64,000 nucleotides of DNA, taken from Laetiporus sulphureus 93-53 (Eukaryota; Basidiomycota; Agaricomycetes; Polyporales; Laetiporaceae). The notes beneath the pieces are model-generated. The model was not told where the DNA came from. It saw only the letters and a program-made list of their open reading frames with translations, and searched no databases. The position numbers and the translations under genes were made by a program. The stretch lies in contig NW_024468553.1 in the NCBI RefSeq assembly GCF_001632365.1, positions 91,046 to 155,045 of the forward strand, read 5' to 3'. This document shows positions 22,700-34,855 of the stretch, piece after piece (within the stretch, counting starts at the first letter, position 1; each line of letters opens with the position of its first letter).

Positions 22700-25240
22700 G
22701 TCTCAGCCACATTAGCACTCACAGATTCAAGTCACCAATCACATTCCAACACACACATCTCCACCCTCTAGCTTTCGACTTCATCAAAGTTGAAGGCATC
22801 ACCATAGTCACACTTGTCACTCATCGATCTGTTGCAAGCATCTGTTTTAAGTATCAAAGCTGAATAACTCATGGTGATATGCATGTATGCCACCTCCCTA
22901 TGGTCTGTGGTCTTGCAGTACTGATCACTTTGTTGCAGAGTGAGGTGAGTATGAACCGCTCTGCTCTGTCTCTGATGGGCATGATGGTACAGGGAGATGA
23001 CTCTCTCTTGAAGGGTGTGAGGCTCACAGGTTTCTTGCAATAGTTTCTGTGATGTGAAGGTTGTGGGTAGTGTGTGGGGATGTGGTAACGGAAGTGCCAT
23101 TAAATGGATGCGACCGATGGGTGCATTTCAGAAGGTTCCATTTAGCTGACTGACCTGATGGCTAGACTGACAACATGTTTGCTCTGTCCACATGCATGGT
23201 GCTGCTTTAGAGGATGGCTATCCCAGGTTATGTCAGCTGAGTGCTTCAAATTGATTACAGGTGGCGTACAGTGCTAACGAATTGATCGCAGATGTGGCTG
23301 AGTGGCTGAAGTTTGATCGCAAATGCTGTCTTTGAGCATCAAACTGATGTCCATGAGAGAAAATGCCCTGACTGAGTGTTTTTCGACCTATACTCAAAAC
23401 TCCGTGGAGCTCGTCTGCTTGGTATGATGTCAGTGGCAACAGTTGAGGCAGCCATGTTTGATGTGGGAAGCCAATTTTCAGGAACTAGAGAAGTCGAAGG
23501 GGACACCTGCACTTGTGAGATCAGCTCAGTCTTCTTCACAAATCAGAAGAGCAGACATGTGGTTGCTCATGTTGTCACTCATATTATTGTCTTCTGAAAA
23601 GGTGCTTTCTTCAAGCTGCCCACTGATGATGCTGATTGTACCTGGAGGGAATTTTCGGGCATATGGAGGTCTGCAACTGAGTTGTAAATTTATTAAATGC
23701 CATGAATGAGAGGCACTGCAGCTGAGCCCCTGAGAGGTGGTTAGCATGGTGGCTCATGAGTGAGGAGGGCTGAGGCTCAGCTTCCAGCCAACTGGCAAAC
23801 TAGTTCATGAATGAGGAGGACCGCAGCCCAGCTCTCGGGGGTGAGCTAATAAATTTTCTGTGAGCGAGGAGGACTGAGGCTCAGATTCTGACCAGGATCA
23901 TCATCAAGAGAATGAGATAAGAGAAGAGCCACATTCTTGCTGGAGGGGTAAGGCATTGTGGGTAAATTAGCTGGAGAAGGTCCATCATCAATAAACTAGA
24001 TAGTAAATTTGTCACTGCAGGTTCGAGAGGGTTGTCCATCTTCATTTGAAGCTTTCTGGCTATCCATGGCAGCTTCAGGATTATTTTGAGGTCTTCAGTT
24101 TCTCCAGCATGTGCATTTTCCCCAATTTGGAATAGGTCAAGTCGAATAGTTGCCCATTGGTACAAAAACACTAAGATTGTGTGACCATGTATCTGTGTTG
24201 GGCCTTCAGCGAAAGCATTCATATGAGCAGCAAAGTATCATATTTACGTTCATGACCATTAAGAAATGCAACCCGCCTTCTCTACTTGATGAGCTCTATT
24301 TCTGGCCCCAGCTCAGCCTGAATCTCAGCATCCTGTTCTGATTGAATGAAGTCTTGCACCTTGACCAAGCCTTCACGTATAATCTTCTCATGATATTGGC
24401 AGAACTTTCGTACAGTGGGAATGATGTGATTTTCTGATATTCATTTATAGCAGCTTGAGCATTTTTCATGTATTATTGCTTGATGGGCATGTGATGGTAC
24501 TTGTCCCACTGCTGGATATAGAGATGCTAATAAAATTGAGAGAACAAATGATTTTTGAGTTTATCTTCAATGTCGAGGAAATAGATCGGTCTTTCTTCAT
24601 TGACTTAATGAAGAAAGAATAGCCAAAGAGTGTGCCAACCACATAACATGGATATGCTTCACCATATCTCAAAACTTCATCACAGCCACACCAAACAGAA
24701 TGTTCCCCATGAAAATTGGAGCAGATGCCAGTTCTCCCGGAAACTGATTTCCATAAACATCCACCCCCCAGCTACGCATACATCCCTGTCCAGCCAACTT
24801 CTGTCTTCCAGATGCAAAGATTCGATGGCAGAAAACTGATTTATGGGCAAGTTGTGTAGAAACAATATGCCAGCAATTTCATCCTTTGAGGACCACTCAT
24901 CCTCCAAGACTTCTTCTGCGTATAATTCACCCAGCTCCGTGCTTAACACTTGTCATGGTGGAGAAAGGATATGTAGTCTGACTCAGCTGCTGGAGATGTG
25001 GGGTGCTCAGGTGTTGGTGTCGGCAGGACAGTCAGCTGTGATTCAGGGCTCAGAGCATTGCTAGCAGCACGTGAGTGAGATTGTGGGGGTGATCTGCTAA
25101 AGACTGATGAATGCACAGTGATATAAGTACGTATGCTGCAGGTGGTCCATGAGGGCAATGGGGGAGTGAGTCTGTGGTAGGTTGACATTACGTCGACCGT
25201 GATTGAATATGCAACCGTGCAGAATGGTGAAGCTGTGCGA
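22700..25240 (-). other. Retroelement interior with unrecognised broken frames
   Basis: This lies between the LTR-like repeats on the 3' side of the gag relic. Minus-strand open frames that look protein-like occur at 24949-24680 (ELYAEEVLEDEWSSKDEIAG, then GGWMFMEISFRENWHL) and 24672-24466 (RYGEAYPCYVVGTLFGYSFF). Others are short. I see no reverse transcriptase, RNase H or integrase motif on either strand. It may be captured host sequence or an unknown passenger gene, now broken. Confidence 0.3.
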
Positions 25241-25249
25241 GTGGACATT

Positions 25250-26169
25250 CATCCCACTCAAAACAGTGGAAAAGTTGAAACGGACGAGATGCAAGTGAAC
25301 GTTTCCTCGGAGAAATGCCAACAGGTGAGAGAGAAAGTGAGAGGAAAGGGACATGAGGAGTCAGCTCTTTGTAGTGCTATCTGGTGAAACTGAACCAAGA
25401 GATGGAGGCATGGCTGGCAGAGATGACTGATGGTAGTCACAATGGCTCTTAGGCATTGGTCCTGGGTGAGTGGACGAGGAACTCCACGTTGTCCTGAGCG
25501 TGATGCCGACTCTTTCAACTTCCTTGTCATAGTTAAACCCTTCTTTGTTTTGATTGATAGACATCTTCCCAGTATCATGCTCATAAGTCATCTCTGCTTA
25601 ATCAATAGAGGCCATACAAATTGCTCACTGAGTCTTGCTCAGCCTCTTCTTACTCCTTCATTATACCTGTGATCTCCCTCTGCACCCACTCCAGCTCCAG
25701 CTTCACCTTGACCCAATCAGTTTCCCGATCTGCTTCTTCATTGTACTAAGGCGGTCTCTCTGAAGCACTGCTTCCTTCTTCACCTTTACAATTTCAATTT
25801 CAGAATATCAACCTGCAGGTTGACTGCAGTCATTTCCTGTCGAAGTTCACAAAACTCTTTCTCTCCACACAAGAGTTCATCGTCAATATTGGCCTTCTGC
25901 ATATGTAATGCTGAAAGCTGCAACATATGCTGCACCCGGATCGCCATCACCACTGCTGCCACACCCAAGCCCACACTAACTAATATCGCAAGATATAGTG
26001 TGGACTTACTTTTGAAAGGCTCAGCTGTTGTTGGCGAAGGTGGGACAGATGGAAGAGACATATTGCTTGCCCGGTTTGCAGTGACCAGCTGTCCTTGCCA
26101 CCAGTAGACAAAGTAGCCAATGTCAAATCTGAACACAGGGAATGATCTGGCACATTCCCTTTTCCACAT
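25250..26169 (-). pseudogene. Single-pass membrane/coiled-coil ORF inside the retroelement
   Basis: The minus frame 26169-25786 (127 codons) has a Ser/Pro-rich start, then one hydrophobic segment TLYLAILVSVGLGVAAVVMA (about residues 60-80). A charged heptad-like stretch follows (DELLCGEKEFCELRQEMTAV). Further minus-strand frames to about 25250 continue charged and then Ser/Pro-rich, with stops. I recognise no family. It lies directly 3' of gag, where pol should be, and may be a passenger gene or a neighbouring host gene fragment. Confidence 0.3.
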
Positions 26170-26200
26170 GTAATCTGTGTAAAATGACCATGCTGCAGCG

Positions 26201-28150
26201 TTAGGGTGGAGGAAAGAGGCAACTGTATAGATGTTGGGTGTGGAGGTTGCTCCCTAGATAGATGCATGGGTGTAGGACATGCTCTGGAACTGGGTTTGTG
26301 ACTACTGGTGTAGATGAACTCGGCACGCTCTCAGTGGCCTTCTCTGGCTCCGCCTGAGGCTTCTGCTGTTCGGGTGCCCTCTCAGACTGTGCTGGCTTTG
26401 CAGCTGATCCTGCTGGTTGCCTCAGTGGCATGTATACTCCATCGAAGACTGATCTCGATTGCTTTAGATTGAACAACTCTTGTTCTAATGCTTTGATTCT
26501 GTCTTCTGCTCCTAGCAAGAATGAGCTGGCTTTGTCTTCCGAGACCTCAAATAGATTCGCTGTTGAGACTGATGCCATGACTGGGGTCTGATTGCATCTG
26601 TGCCACTCGTGAATCTGATCACGAATCGTGATGCCTGGAATTGTGTGAGGGATGAATGTGCCATTTGGAAGGACAACTTTTTCAGCTGCATTTCATATGC
26701 ACTTGCTGCTCTTTATGTCCTCCTCGATGTGCTTGCATGTTTCGATCATGCCTCTGGCTTCTCTGCAATAGTGGCAAAATCTGCTTGGATTTCCATTTGC
26801 AACTGGTGGTCTACTCGCAGTCGCAATCTGAATCTCATTTTGCTTTGCAACTCCTCCAGTCACAGCTGCTGTGAGCATTTGAATGGACTTGACCAAGCTC
26901 TCTATAAGCAAGGATATATCCTCACTTTTAATCGTCGATGCACTGCTAGTCAAAGTAGTTACATGCAACTTTACTGTGGTCGGCCCTGCACTAGTGCCGT
27001 GCAACACAAACTTTGCTGCTTCGTAGACATCATTTACCGAGTAGGGATCATCTGGATAATGATCTGGCTGCTTCAACTGTAGGCGCTGCAAAATCCAATT
27101 TCATAGCTTGGGCAGAAACTCTCGAACGAATGCGCGATTGTGTTCTGACTCTGAAATGCGAGTCTTGCCAATAAGAAATGAGGTGATGGCTAGGAACTCT
27201 CGATGATAGTTCTCTAGTTCTGCGATGGTCTGAATTCCCAGTCAGGCTCGCTCTCCAACTAAGAAATCCATGTCTCGAACTTCCCACTTGTGCTCTGTAT
27301 CTGCACCTGGATACAGCTCCTGGATGGCTTGTCGCAAATCGACATAGGTCTTTGTTCAATCAGAATATTCTGGCAGTGACTCAGTGAGGTCAGCAACATC
27401 TATATTGAGATAGTGTTTCACCCATAGCTTCTTTTCCATTTCATTCGTCACTTGGCAATGCATGAATAGGATTTCTAGGTCATCGAAGAAGCGAAAGAGT
27501 GTTCTTGGCTGATTGAGATCGAATGTGGGTGCCGATCGATCACCACAAAATGGCATCTGATTGGTTATTATGGTTTCCATCACAACTGTGGCTGTGGTGG
27601 CCAGTAGATTAAGTGTTTGAGAGGGGTTCTCGACTGGATTCGATGCTTGTTCAGCTGCAAAAGCTGCCTCTAGCTCATCTAGAAGGGTCCTAAGTGGAAC
27701 TTCTTGTGACGAAGCCTCAGAGATGTTTTCCGACTGGGCTTCTACTGTTGAAGACTCAAACAAGTGGTGCAATAGCGGGGTAAGTGAACTAAGTGGACTG
27801 GGGGTTCTAGAAGCTGGTGATGTCAATTGCGAAGCTGAGAAACGTGTTTCGAATGACAGAAATGGTCAAAAATCAGCTAGGTGTGGTCGGCCTTCTTCTG
27901 CTTGCTCGAATCTGGCCCCCTGAAACTCATGAAGTCGCCTAAGCCTCTGGTTGAATGATGAGAAGACTTCTTCATCTGATGTTTCACCTATTGTGATAAT
28001 TTTGATCTTGCTTCAAGGGTGTACTGAACTACCTCTTTGGTTTCCGATCATAAGGCTGACGACTCAGTGCTGTGGAAATTTAAATTCTCTCCACCCCTCA
28101 TGGTGGGCTTCAGAAATGATATGCTCAACCGTGTCCTGGCTATGAGCAGT
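26201..28150 (-). pseudogene. Ty3/gypsy gag relic
   Basis: On minus, 27826-27356 contains an N-terminal Ser/Pro/Glu-rich region and the capsid start (FDLNQPRTLFRFFDDLEILF; EKKLWVKHYLNIDVADL). Capsid continues through 27360-27050 with frame changes (ITSFLIGKTRISESEHNRAF, about 27170). 27091-26693 has LKQPDHYPDDPYSVNDVYEA and a CCHC-like knuckle, CHYCREARGM-x4-CKH, with its spacing eroded. 26578-26201 is the Gln/Pro-rich linker after nucleocapsid (LEQELFNLKQSRSVFDGVYM). This is the usual order for basidiomycete gypsy gag. Stops and shifts make it inactive. Protease and pol are not found downstream. Confidence 0.65.
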
Positions 28151-28467
28151 GCTCCTAATAAAACCCCTACTGGTGGAAGGTGAACTGGGGCTCTTGTCCA
28201 TCTGCGGTCCCTTTGGGCTATGGTCACAGGAAACTTCAGATGATAATGCAGTGATGGGCGGTTGCGAGTCATTCAGCTGTGATGCTTGAAACAGATCAGA
28301 TTGTCATGACTTCTGGATCAGTGAGTGTCAGACTCGACTATGGAGACCTCCGACCAGGAAACAGTCAAAAGCTGGAATGCGGGGGTGTGTGGGTGTAGAA
28401 TGCAATTGGTGACTTCCATACTCGTGAACTGTGATGGCTGAAGGTCTGGGCTGTGGCACGAGGACCT

Positions 28468-29015
28468 GCTATATCTGAAAAGCACTGGTGAAGCGCTGAT
28501 GATGAGGCTCTAATTGCCTCTGAACTGGCTCAAGCACTGATGAGCAACCCCTAACTGCCTCTGAACTGGGTGAAGCACCGATGACGAAGCCCTAATAGTC
28601 TCCGAACTGGGATAAGTGCCAATGACGAAGCCCTGAGCACTTCTGACTGGAATGAGCACCGACAATGAACTCCTGGGTGCTAGCGAGGCTACGGGGTCTC
28701 ATGGAGATGGAATTCTGGTTTGAGACTCATGACTGGTGGTGTGCAAGTGAAATGCGATGGCGTGAGATATGAGAATGCGATAACGTGACTTATCTGGCTG
28801 AAACCCGAGTCAAGCTAGAGGCCACTGCTGAGAGTGCTGCCTCTCTCAGTGTCGAGAATCCCAGAGACATAAAATGTGATCGCAATAGACATAGACGTGG
28901 TCAGGCACGATGACCTAGCATAGACGAGATGAGAACTGAGTGCTGCTGGGTAAGGAAACTCTGAGTAAAACTTCTTGTTTTTCCTATGTACAATGTAGAT
29001 TATATAGTGGGTCAG
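28468..29015 (+). repeat. LTR-like repeat, copy D (putative 5' LTR of the gag element)
   Basis: Direct repeat of 21150-21655, with similar length and the same order of shared phrases. It lies just upstream (on minus) of the gag relic, as a 5' LTR should. Divergence between the two copies is clearly high by eye, so the insertion is old. Primer-binding site and target duplications are not resolved. Confidence 0.55.
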
Positions 29016-29484
29016 AAATGAGTTGCTGAAACGTGTTTCTGATCATACATTATGTTTCTGATCCATTAAAACCTGTCGTAAAGCTTGCTTCTGCTTCCTC
29101 TCCATATCATACAGTCAGAAAACTGAAAGTCTGGCCCTGCCAGGGTTCGTCGGTCCGCTACCCTGTCTTCCATTCAGTTAGCGCACTTGCTCGTTTCTGA
29201 GTTGCCTAACTGGTCCTGTTCCGCTTCTCGCACTGCACCTCATAATCGACCACGCTTTCTTGTGGCTCGCTCATCATTTCTGCACCTCATGTTCACCTTT
29301 TGACCCCTTCACATGATTCCGTGTTCCCAGGCTGTCAGTAAAGTCTTCTTTGCCCACTCTGGACTGTTTCAGCTCAGTGTTTGTCTTTCTAAATCATGGT
29401 GACCCGCTATCCAATTGTGCGATAGTTGAACGCAGTTTCTGACGTTTTCCGATCGCAGAATATCTCGGTGTGTATCAGCGGGTT

Positions 29485-29900
29485 CAAATTTCGCATTGTA
29501 TGACCATTACAAAAGATAACAAAACATAACACAGTCACAAACTTTTGAAGGAACCATTGAATACAATGTTTGGAACCACTTTGAAGTCATTGGATACAAT
29601 GGTTTGAACCGCTTTCAAGTCATTGAATACAATGGTCTGAACCACTTTCAAGCCATTGAATACAATGGTTTGAATTGCTTTCAAGCCATTGAATACAATG
29701 GTTTGAATGGCTTTGAAGCCATCAGCCCTTAAGGCATTAACCCTAGCAAACTCAGTGCTGTGATTGGCTCTATATATTTGCACCTGTTTAGATCAGCCGT
29801 GTCATGCATGTTCAAACTCTGGTTTGTATGCCCATTACAAAAGATAACAAATCTGAGTAAGAACAAAATGTAACACAGTAAGAAACTTTTGAAGGAAGGG
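29485..29900. repeat. 33-bp minisatellite inside a short direct repeat
   Basis: About five copies of a 33-bp unit (core CATTGAATACAATGGTTTGA) run from about 29557 to 29720. Because 33 is a multiple of three, the minus frame 29783-29535 reads as 11-residue repeats of the form VFNGLKAIQTI. Flanking it are two related segments, about 29485-29555 and 29812-29896, sharing CATTACAAAAGATAACAAA and AGAAACTTTTGAAGGAA-like phrases in direct orientation. Coding use of the repeat frame is not supported. Confidence 0.75.
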
Positions 29901-29904
29901 CCTT

Positions 29905-31160
29905 TTCCTAACCTCAGGATAGGGGCAAAAAATGAAACCACTTTGTAATGGTCCACTCTGCCATGCTTTGCTTAACTGTCTCACAGATATCAAAAAAGAA
30001 GCCCTAAGTGCCCAGTGTCACACAAACTCTTCTTCGTAGCTCAAAAATTATAATTATGATGTGTCGTGCATCACCGGACAGCCCATTACTATGGTAAATG
30101 CCTGAAATGACTTCTAGAAGCTGAGTGTCCATCTGAAACATGTCCCACAATTCTTAAACATGTCAGAAGATATGCTTCACTTCATGCCTAAACATTCTTC
30201 CTGCTCTTGGTGTTTCATTCCACCGAATGCTACGTCCATTCATTTCTGCTTCTCTGATTCTTCTAGGCCTGAGGTCCTGCCTGACCACTGACTGAGTTCG
30301 TTGGCCTTGAGTGTGCCTTCTGGACTTCTAAGATGAACCTTCCATTGTCTCATGTCGAACGTGTTCTGCGTTGTCAGTGGTGATGATTATGAGTGGGAAG
30401 TAAAGGCCATTTTTGTCTGAGATTCACGCTCAGCTGCTGCCAGCTCTCATCACCGACCACCTGTTGCTGCATTATTATCCAAAGTTACCTGTGACCATAG
30501 TCCAAGAAGACTGCAGATGAAGAGCTCTGGTCTGCCTCTCAGTTAGTTAGAAGAGCTGCTCACTGTCAGGATGCAGTTGAGCATATCACTAAATACAGTT
30601 TGATACACATTCTATGTCATCTCATAATTATTTGAACATCATTATTAAGAGTAGCCTGCTGTCTCACAAAATAAACTGTATATTTTTAAGTGTGACATAA
30701 TGTAATAAATGAAGGGTGAAAAGGTGATATAGTCATAGGCACTGACATGCAGTGCCCTCAACTGCATTATCTTTTTAAGCATTCAACCCCTCCGCCCACA
30801 GCATTTTCTAATTAATAAATATCTCATATGATGCAGTCAGTTCACAAAGCAAAAAAAAACTATTTTTAACAATTTTAAGTGCTTTTGTGAGCTTTTTTTC
30901 ATCCACAGTTGATGGTCTTAAATAGAGAGTCATAAAGTTTCAACGCCGTGTTTCACTCATCACCACTATGTCATGTCACTCACTCACAATTGAAGTCAAT
31001 CAGAATTTCATCTCCACTGAACTTCATAGCCCTCAGTAACATTGAATAACTTTAGAGTGTATGAGGTTTCAAGCTTTAAACTGAAAGCCCTTACATGAGG
31101 AAAAAGAGATAACTGAGAAATCTTCAGACAAATATAAATCTTATTTCAAATAATAGAATG
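29905..31160. other. Non-coding stretch with old repeat similarity
   Basis: No gene is recognised. The part at about 30460-30600 resembles 21010-21140, sharing CCAAAGTTACCTGTGACCAT-like and GTTGAGCATAT phrases. It is therefore another trace of the retroelement that carries LTR copies A-D. The rest is AT-rich. Confidence 0.4.
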
Positions 31161-31164
31161 GTAT

Positions 31165-31980
31165 CTAACTGTTTCAATATTGGCCTCATCACTGCAAAAA
31201 ATCACCATTTCAGAAAAATGCATGAGATAGTCACTTAAAGATGCCAAGATTCTTATATCCTTCTTGCACATTGAAAAGGCATATAAAAATTCACCTTTCC
31301 CTGACATTCACCTCCTGCATAACATCAACTTCAGTGGCTTTGAATTTCTATAAAATGCTAAAAACTTGACAGTACTTCTCAGGAATAGAAGGTATATCAT
31401 TTCAAGTTCTCAAAATGCTGAGAAAACTCATTTCAATTTTCTGACATTGCAAAGGAAATATCAATTCTTGTTTCATAAAAGATATTAATATCTATTTGAA
31501 TAATACAGCTTTCTAATCAAGTGAATAATGTTAAAAAAAGACTTGAGAAAGGCTCATTTTGCACCTTTTCTGAGCACCAATTTATATCAGACTGCTTTTA
31601 TTGATGTATAAATAATAGGATACTGTTCAGGGAAAAGTTAGAGAAAATTGACAGATTTTTATACCTTTCTTACTATAGAAATTGGCACTTCCTTTGCAGT
31701 GTCAGAAAATTGAAATGAGTTTTCTCAGCATTCTCAGAATTTGAAATGTATCTTTTCTAACCCTGAAAAGTGCTGCCAACTTTCTGGCATTTAATAGAAA
31801 TTCTAGGAGCCACTGAAGTTTATGTCATGCAGGAGGTGAATGTTTAAAAAAGAAAATGTTAGAATCTTGACATTTTTGAGCAACTATCTCATAATCATGC
31901 ATTTTTCACTTTGTGAAATGATGATTCGTTTGCAATGCACTGATGGCTTATATAAGCCTTAAGTTCATTATATAACAAAT
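31165..31980. mobile_element. Foldback/MITE-like element with long inverted repeats
   Basis: The left arm is about 31165-31456 and the right arm about 31690-31980. The reverse complement of the right arm follows the left arm through shared phrases ATTCACCTCCTGCAT, ACTTCAGTGGCT, GCTGAGAAAACTCATTTCAA, TTTTCTGACA and TGCAAAGG, and further out AAAATGCATGA and GAGATAGT. The inner 150 bp is best conserved and similarity fades outward. The spacer of about 230 bp is AT-rich and non-coding. Such arms fit a non-autonomous DNA transposon or foldback element. Target duplications were not resolved. Confidence 0.7.
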
Positions 31981-32094
31981 TTTATCACAACAATGACATT
32001 TGTTTTCATTCTTTTGTCATTGTATCATTTCAATCATACTATTTTACAGTGATGTTAACCTTACAAGCCTTTAAATTTACAACTCTTTTATGCT

Positions 32095-33726
32095 CTACTC
32101 CACTGACAATGTTTCCCAAATCTGAATGTAGTTGTCTGAATTCTGTACACCTGTGCCTGCTGCAATGACATATGTATCATCTGTACTAGAGTAAAATGCC
32201 TAGTTATATTATCAGAATTTCAGCCCCTTGAGTTGAATATAGCACATACTGCAAGAGCTTGAACAAGAACCTTCTCTAAACAAATATTACACATTTTAGC
32301 AAGCCAAGCTCACCACACAGTTGTTATATAACATACCATTGAGCTTTAGCCTTTGCAAACGCTTACCATCCTCAGAATTATGTAAAGATACTTTTCCAAC
32401 CTCACTACCAATCAGCAATAACTGACCACGATGAAAGATAACAGGCAGCATTCTATGAATATCTTCCTCAGATATTGGCAAAGTCAATCGATGCAGCCCA
32501 GATGGAATTTCATAGATGTCAAATCCTTTGAAAATGTTGCAGACTGCCAGACATGTGTTGTCTGGGGCAATGTCAAATGACCCACTATAATATACTAAAC
32601 ATCATATATGCAGATTGTGTTATCAGCACTTACCATACAGGCATATAGATGGTCCATTTCACATCAAAATGGTTTTCACTAAGTTTCCAGCAACTATTTA
32701 AATTAGCTATAGTGTAATTTCTCATATAAACTTGCTCACATAATGCCATGATTCAGATATGAGACTACAATGCAATTCTCCTGTGGAGGGGCTAACCATT
32801 GAACCTTTACAACCTCGACAGGCTGGCTCAGATTGAATGGTGTGGGCTGAGGTTGTCCCAATGTATGAAATTGCTGCCAAAATTTAGCTGCAGGGGAGCA
32901 ATTCTTATCAGCTACATTCTTGTAATTCATATCATAGAAATTATGGGAGTAGAACTCATGGGGGTCATGCTAGTGGCATCTGAACCAAAAGACGAGACGA
33001 TTACTCACTTCCTTGATCCCAGTCCCAGATGTTCACTGTAGCACCTGCTGCGGTTGCCAACAAATGCTCAGTGCATGACTCGGAGACATCCAGGGATGCT
33101 GTGGAACTTTGCTGGGCCCATGGACTGACAGGGCTGTCACCGGAGTCACTGGGTCGTATCCCAATCGTCGCATGGCAGTTGAGAGATAATGACTCGATGG
33201 GTTCTCCATGTGCAACAAAGCCGGAAGCGGTCACCAACTTCTCATTGAGCAGCAACGGATCAGTTCGACGATCGCACTAGGGTTATTTTTTTGTATCACA
33301 TACCTCATCGAGGGTGAACATTACGAGTGTCCCATCCGCCGTACCAGCCAGGATCGAGTTTGAGCATTTTGGCCAAAGCAGGCATGACACCCCAGATTTT
33401 GCGACCACACGGTATAGCGCTTGACCAGTGTTCAACGACCAGATGGTCAGCTTTCCATCTTGCCCCCCACTTGCGAGAAGGCACCCATCAGCACTGAATG
33501 CTACTGCCGTGACCGCGTCGACATGCTCATGGCTAAGGGTATGTTTAGGGACGTATCGCAAACGCATGTTGTACACACTAGAGTCTGGAATTGTTTCGTG
33601 TGTTTGCAAAAGCAGGTGAGTCCTGTCTGCCGATCTAATAGCTTCGAAGCTTGAAGCTTGAGCGCTGAGCATGAAGGTTGGTAGAAACGAAGCAACAATG
33701 GCGGCACCGCCCACGCGCGTGTTCAA
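32095..33726 (-). CDS. WD40-repeat protein
   Basis: A multi-exon minus gene. Exon 1 (33726 to about 33303) holds a WD40 blade HEHVDAVTAVAFSADGCLLA then GGQDGKLTIWSLNTG, and a second blade through LAGTADGTLVMFTLDE. The next exon (about 33276-33016) has ESLSLN..LLATAAGATVNIWDWDQG. An exon at about 32908-32738 ends in CIVVSYLNHGIM. One at about 32583-32340 reads SFDIAPDNTCLAVCNIFKGF. The last reads DDTYVIAAGTGVQNSDNYIQ then IWETLSVE and stops at 32095-32097. Introns have GT-AG ends, though one apparent intron near 33290 would be only about 27 nt. The set predicts a beta-propeller scaffold with unknown partners. The frame looks intact. The start at 33726 is the first Met of a short leader. Confidence 0.65.
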
Positions 33727-34855
33727 ACATTCAACGTCAACACTGGCAGGCTCCGCGCCAGACGGTCAGATCTCATATCATGCTGTCTTCTGCGCGATAT
33801 CTTGCTGGCTCATTATGGTGCGATAACAAGCAGCTTATACAACGTAAGTAATGCTGTAGCATTCAAACGGCTACTGACGAACAAGACGACATCGACGCGA
33901 ACATGACTTGCGTAGATGCCCCAGCGCACTGCTCTGCAAGATCCGAACCCTGTCAACGACCTGCTTTCCAGTCCTCTCCTTGCGATCGTACAATGTACAT
34001 TTTACAGCCCACCTCGTTCTGATCTGACGGCGCTCACCAGAGCTTCTCCGCCCTCGCGCACATGTTGAATGTGAGCGGTGACTGGGTGATTTCCGAGATA
34101 GAAAGATATGTCACCTACAGCTGGATGATTTGCATGGGCCACACTATGCCGCATTCGCGACCACAGGCATCCTTCGCCCCGCGGTATGATCTGACTCTGA
34201 CCTGACTATCGTCGTCCATGTGCCAGGTGCATTAACATGCTCGGCAATGTCTTGAAAATCCATAGGATGCCCTTGATCGCTCCTGCTCGTCGACGCGAGG
34301 CATGCCCCCCCCCTTTCGCTCATCCTATCTCCCTGGGGACGCGCCAGACAGGTCGGGCGTGCCAGCGCTTCGTGGGGCACACCTTTCCACCGCCTTCGCG
34401 CCTCGCCCGCCACTCGAATGCAGCCGCAAAATGTTTCCTGTCCGCATTTCCCGTCGATTCTAGGCATCATGCATCATGGCCCAATCCATCTGTCAGACTC
34501 TCGAGGCGCATTGAAATCTCCGTTTTGAACTCACCCCAACACGTGCTGGCAATCACATTCCAGCATTTGGACGTTCACCTGCCACCCAAGTACACCGCTC
34601 GCCAGCATCTGACATCCCTCCACCGATCCTCCCCAAAGCCCATGTATTCTTCCGGTTTGGCGAACGTGCCAATCAAAGTGGGCGCGATCTTGAGTCCTCG
34701 TCGCCCGCATCCTGCATTTGTCCAGTAGATCACGATCAGATCCCATCGTGTGTGCCTACTTGCGTGGGTCAAACACGCATTGCACAAGTCCTTCCGAGTT
34801 CCTTCAGCACATCAAGGTATCTGCCCGCGCAGGACGACCAGAAAGGAGACAAAAA
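33727..34855. other. Intergenic, no gene recognised
   Basis: Overlapping open frames occur on both strands, the largest being plus 34237-34728 with 163 codons. They are Arg/Pro/His-rich, as expected of chance frames in GC-rich DNA, and show no motifs. The 5' regions of the WD40 gene (left) and the small gene at 34856 (right) presumably lie here. Confidence 0.3.

Noticed and set aside
34237..34728. 163-codon plus-strand frame
   Set aside because: It is Arg/Pro/His/Ser-rich with overlapping frames on the other strand, no motif and no splice partner. Probably chance.
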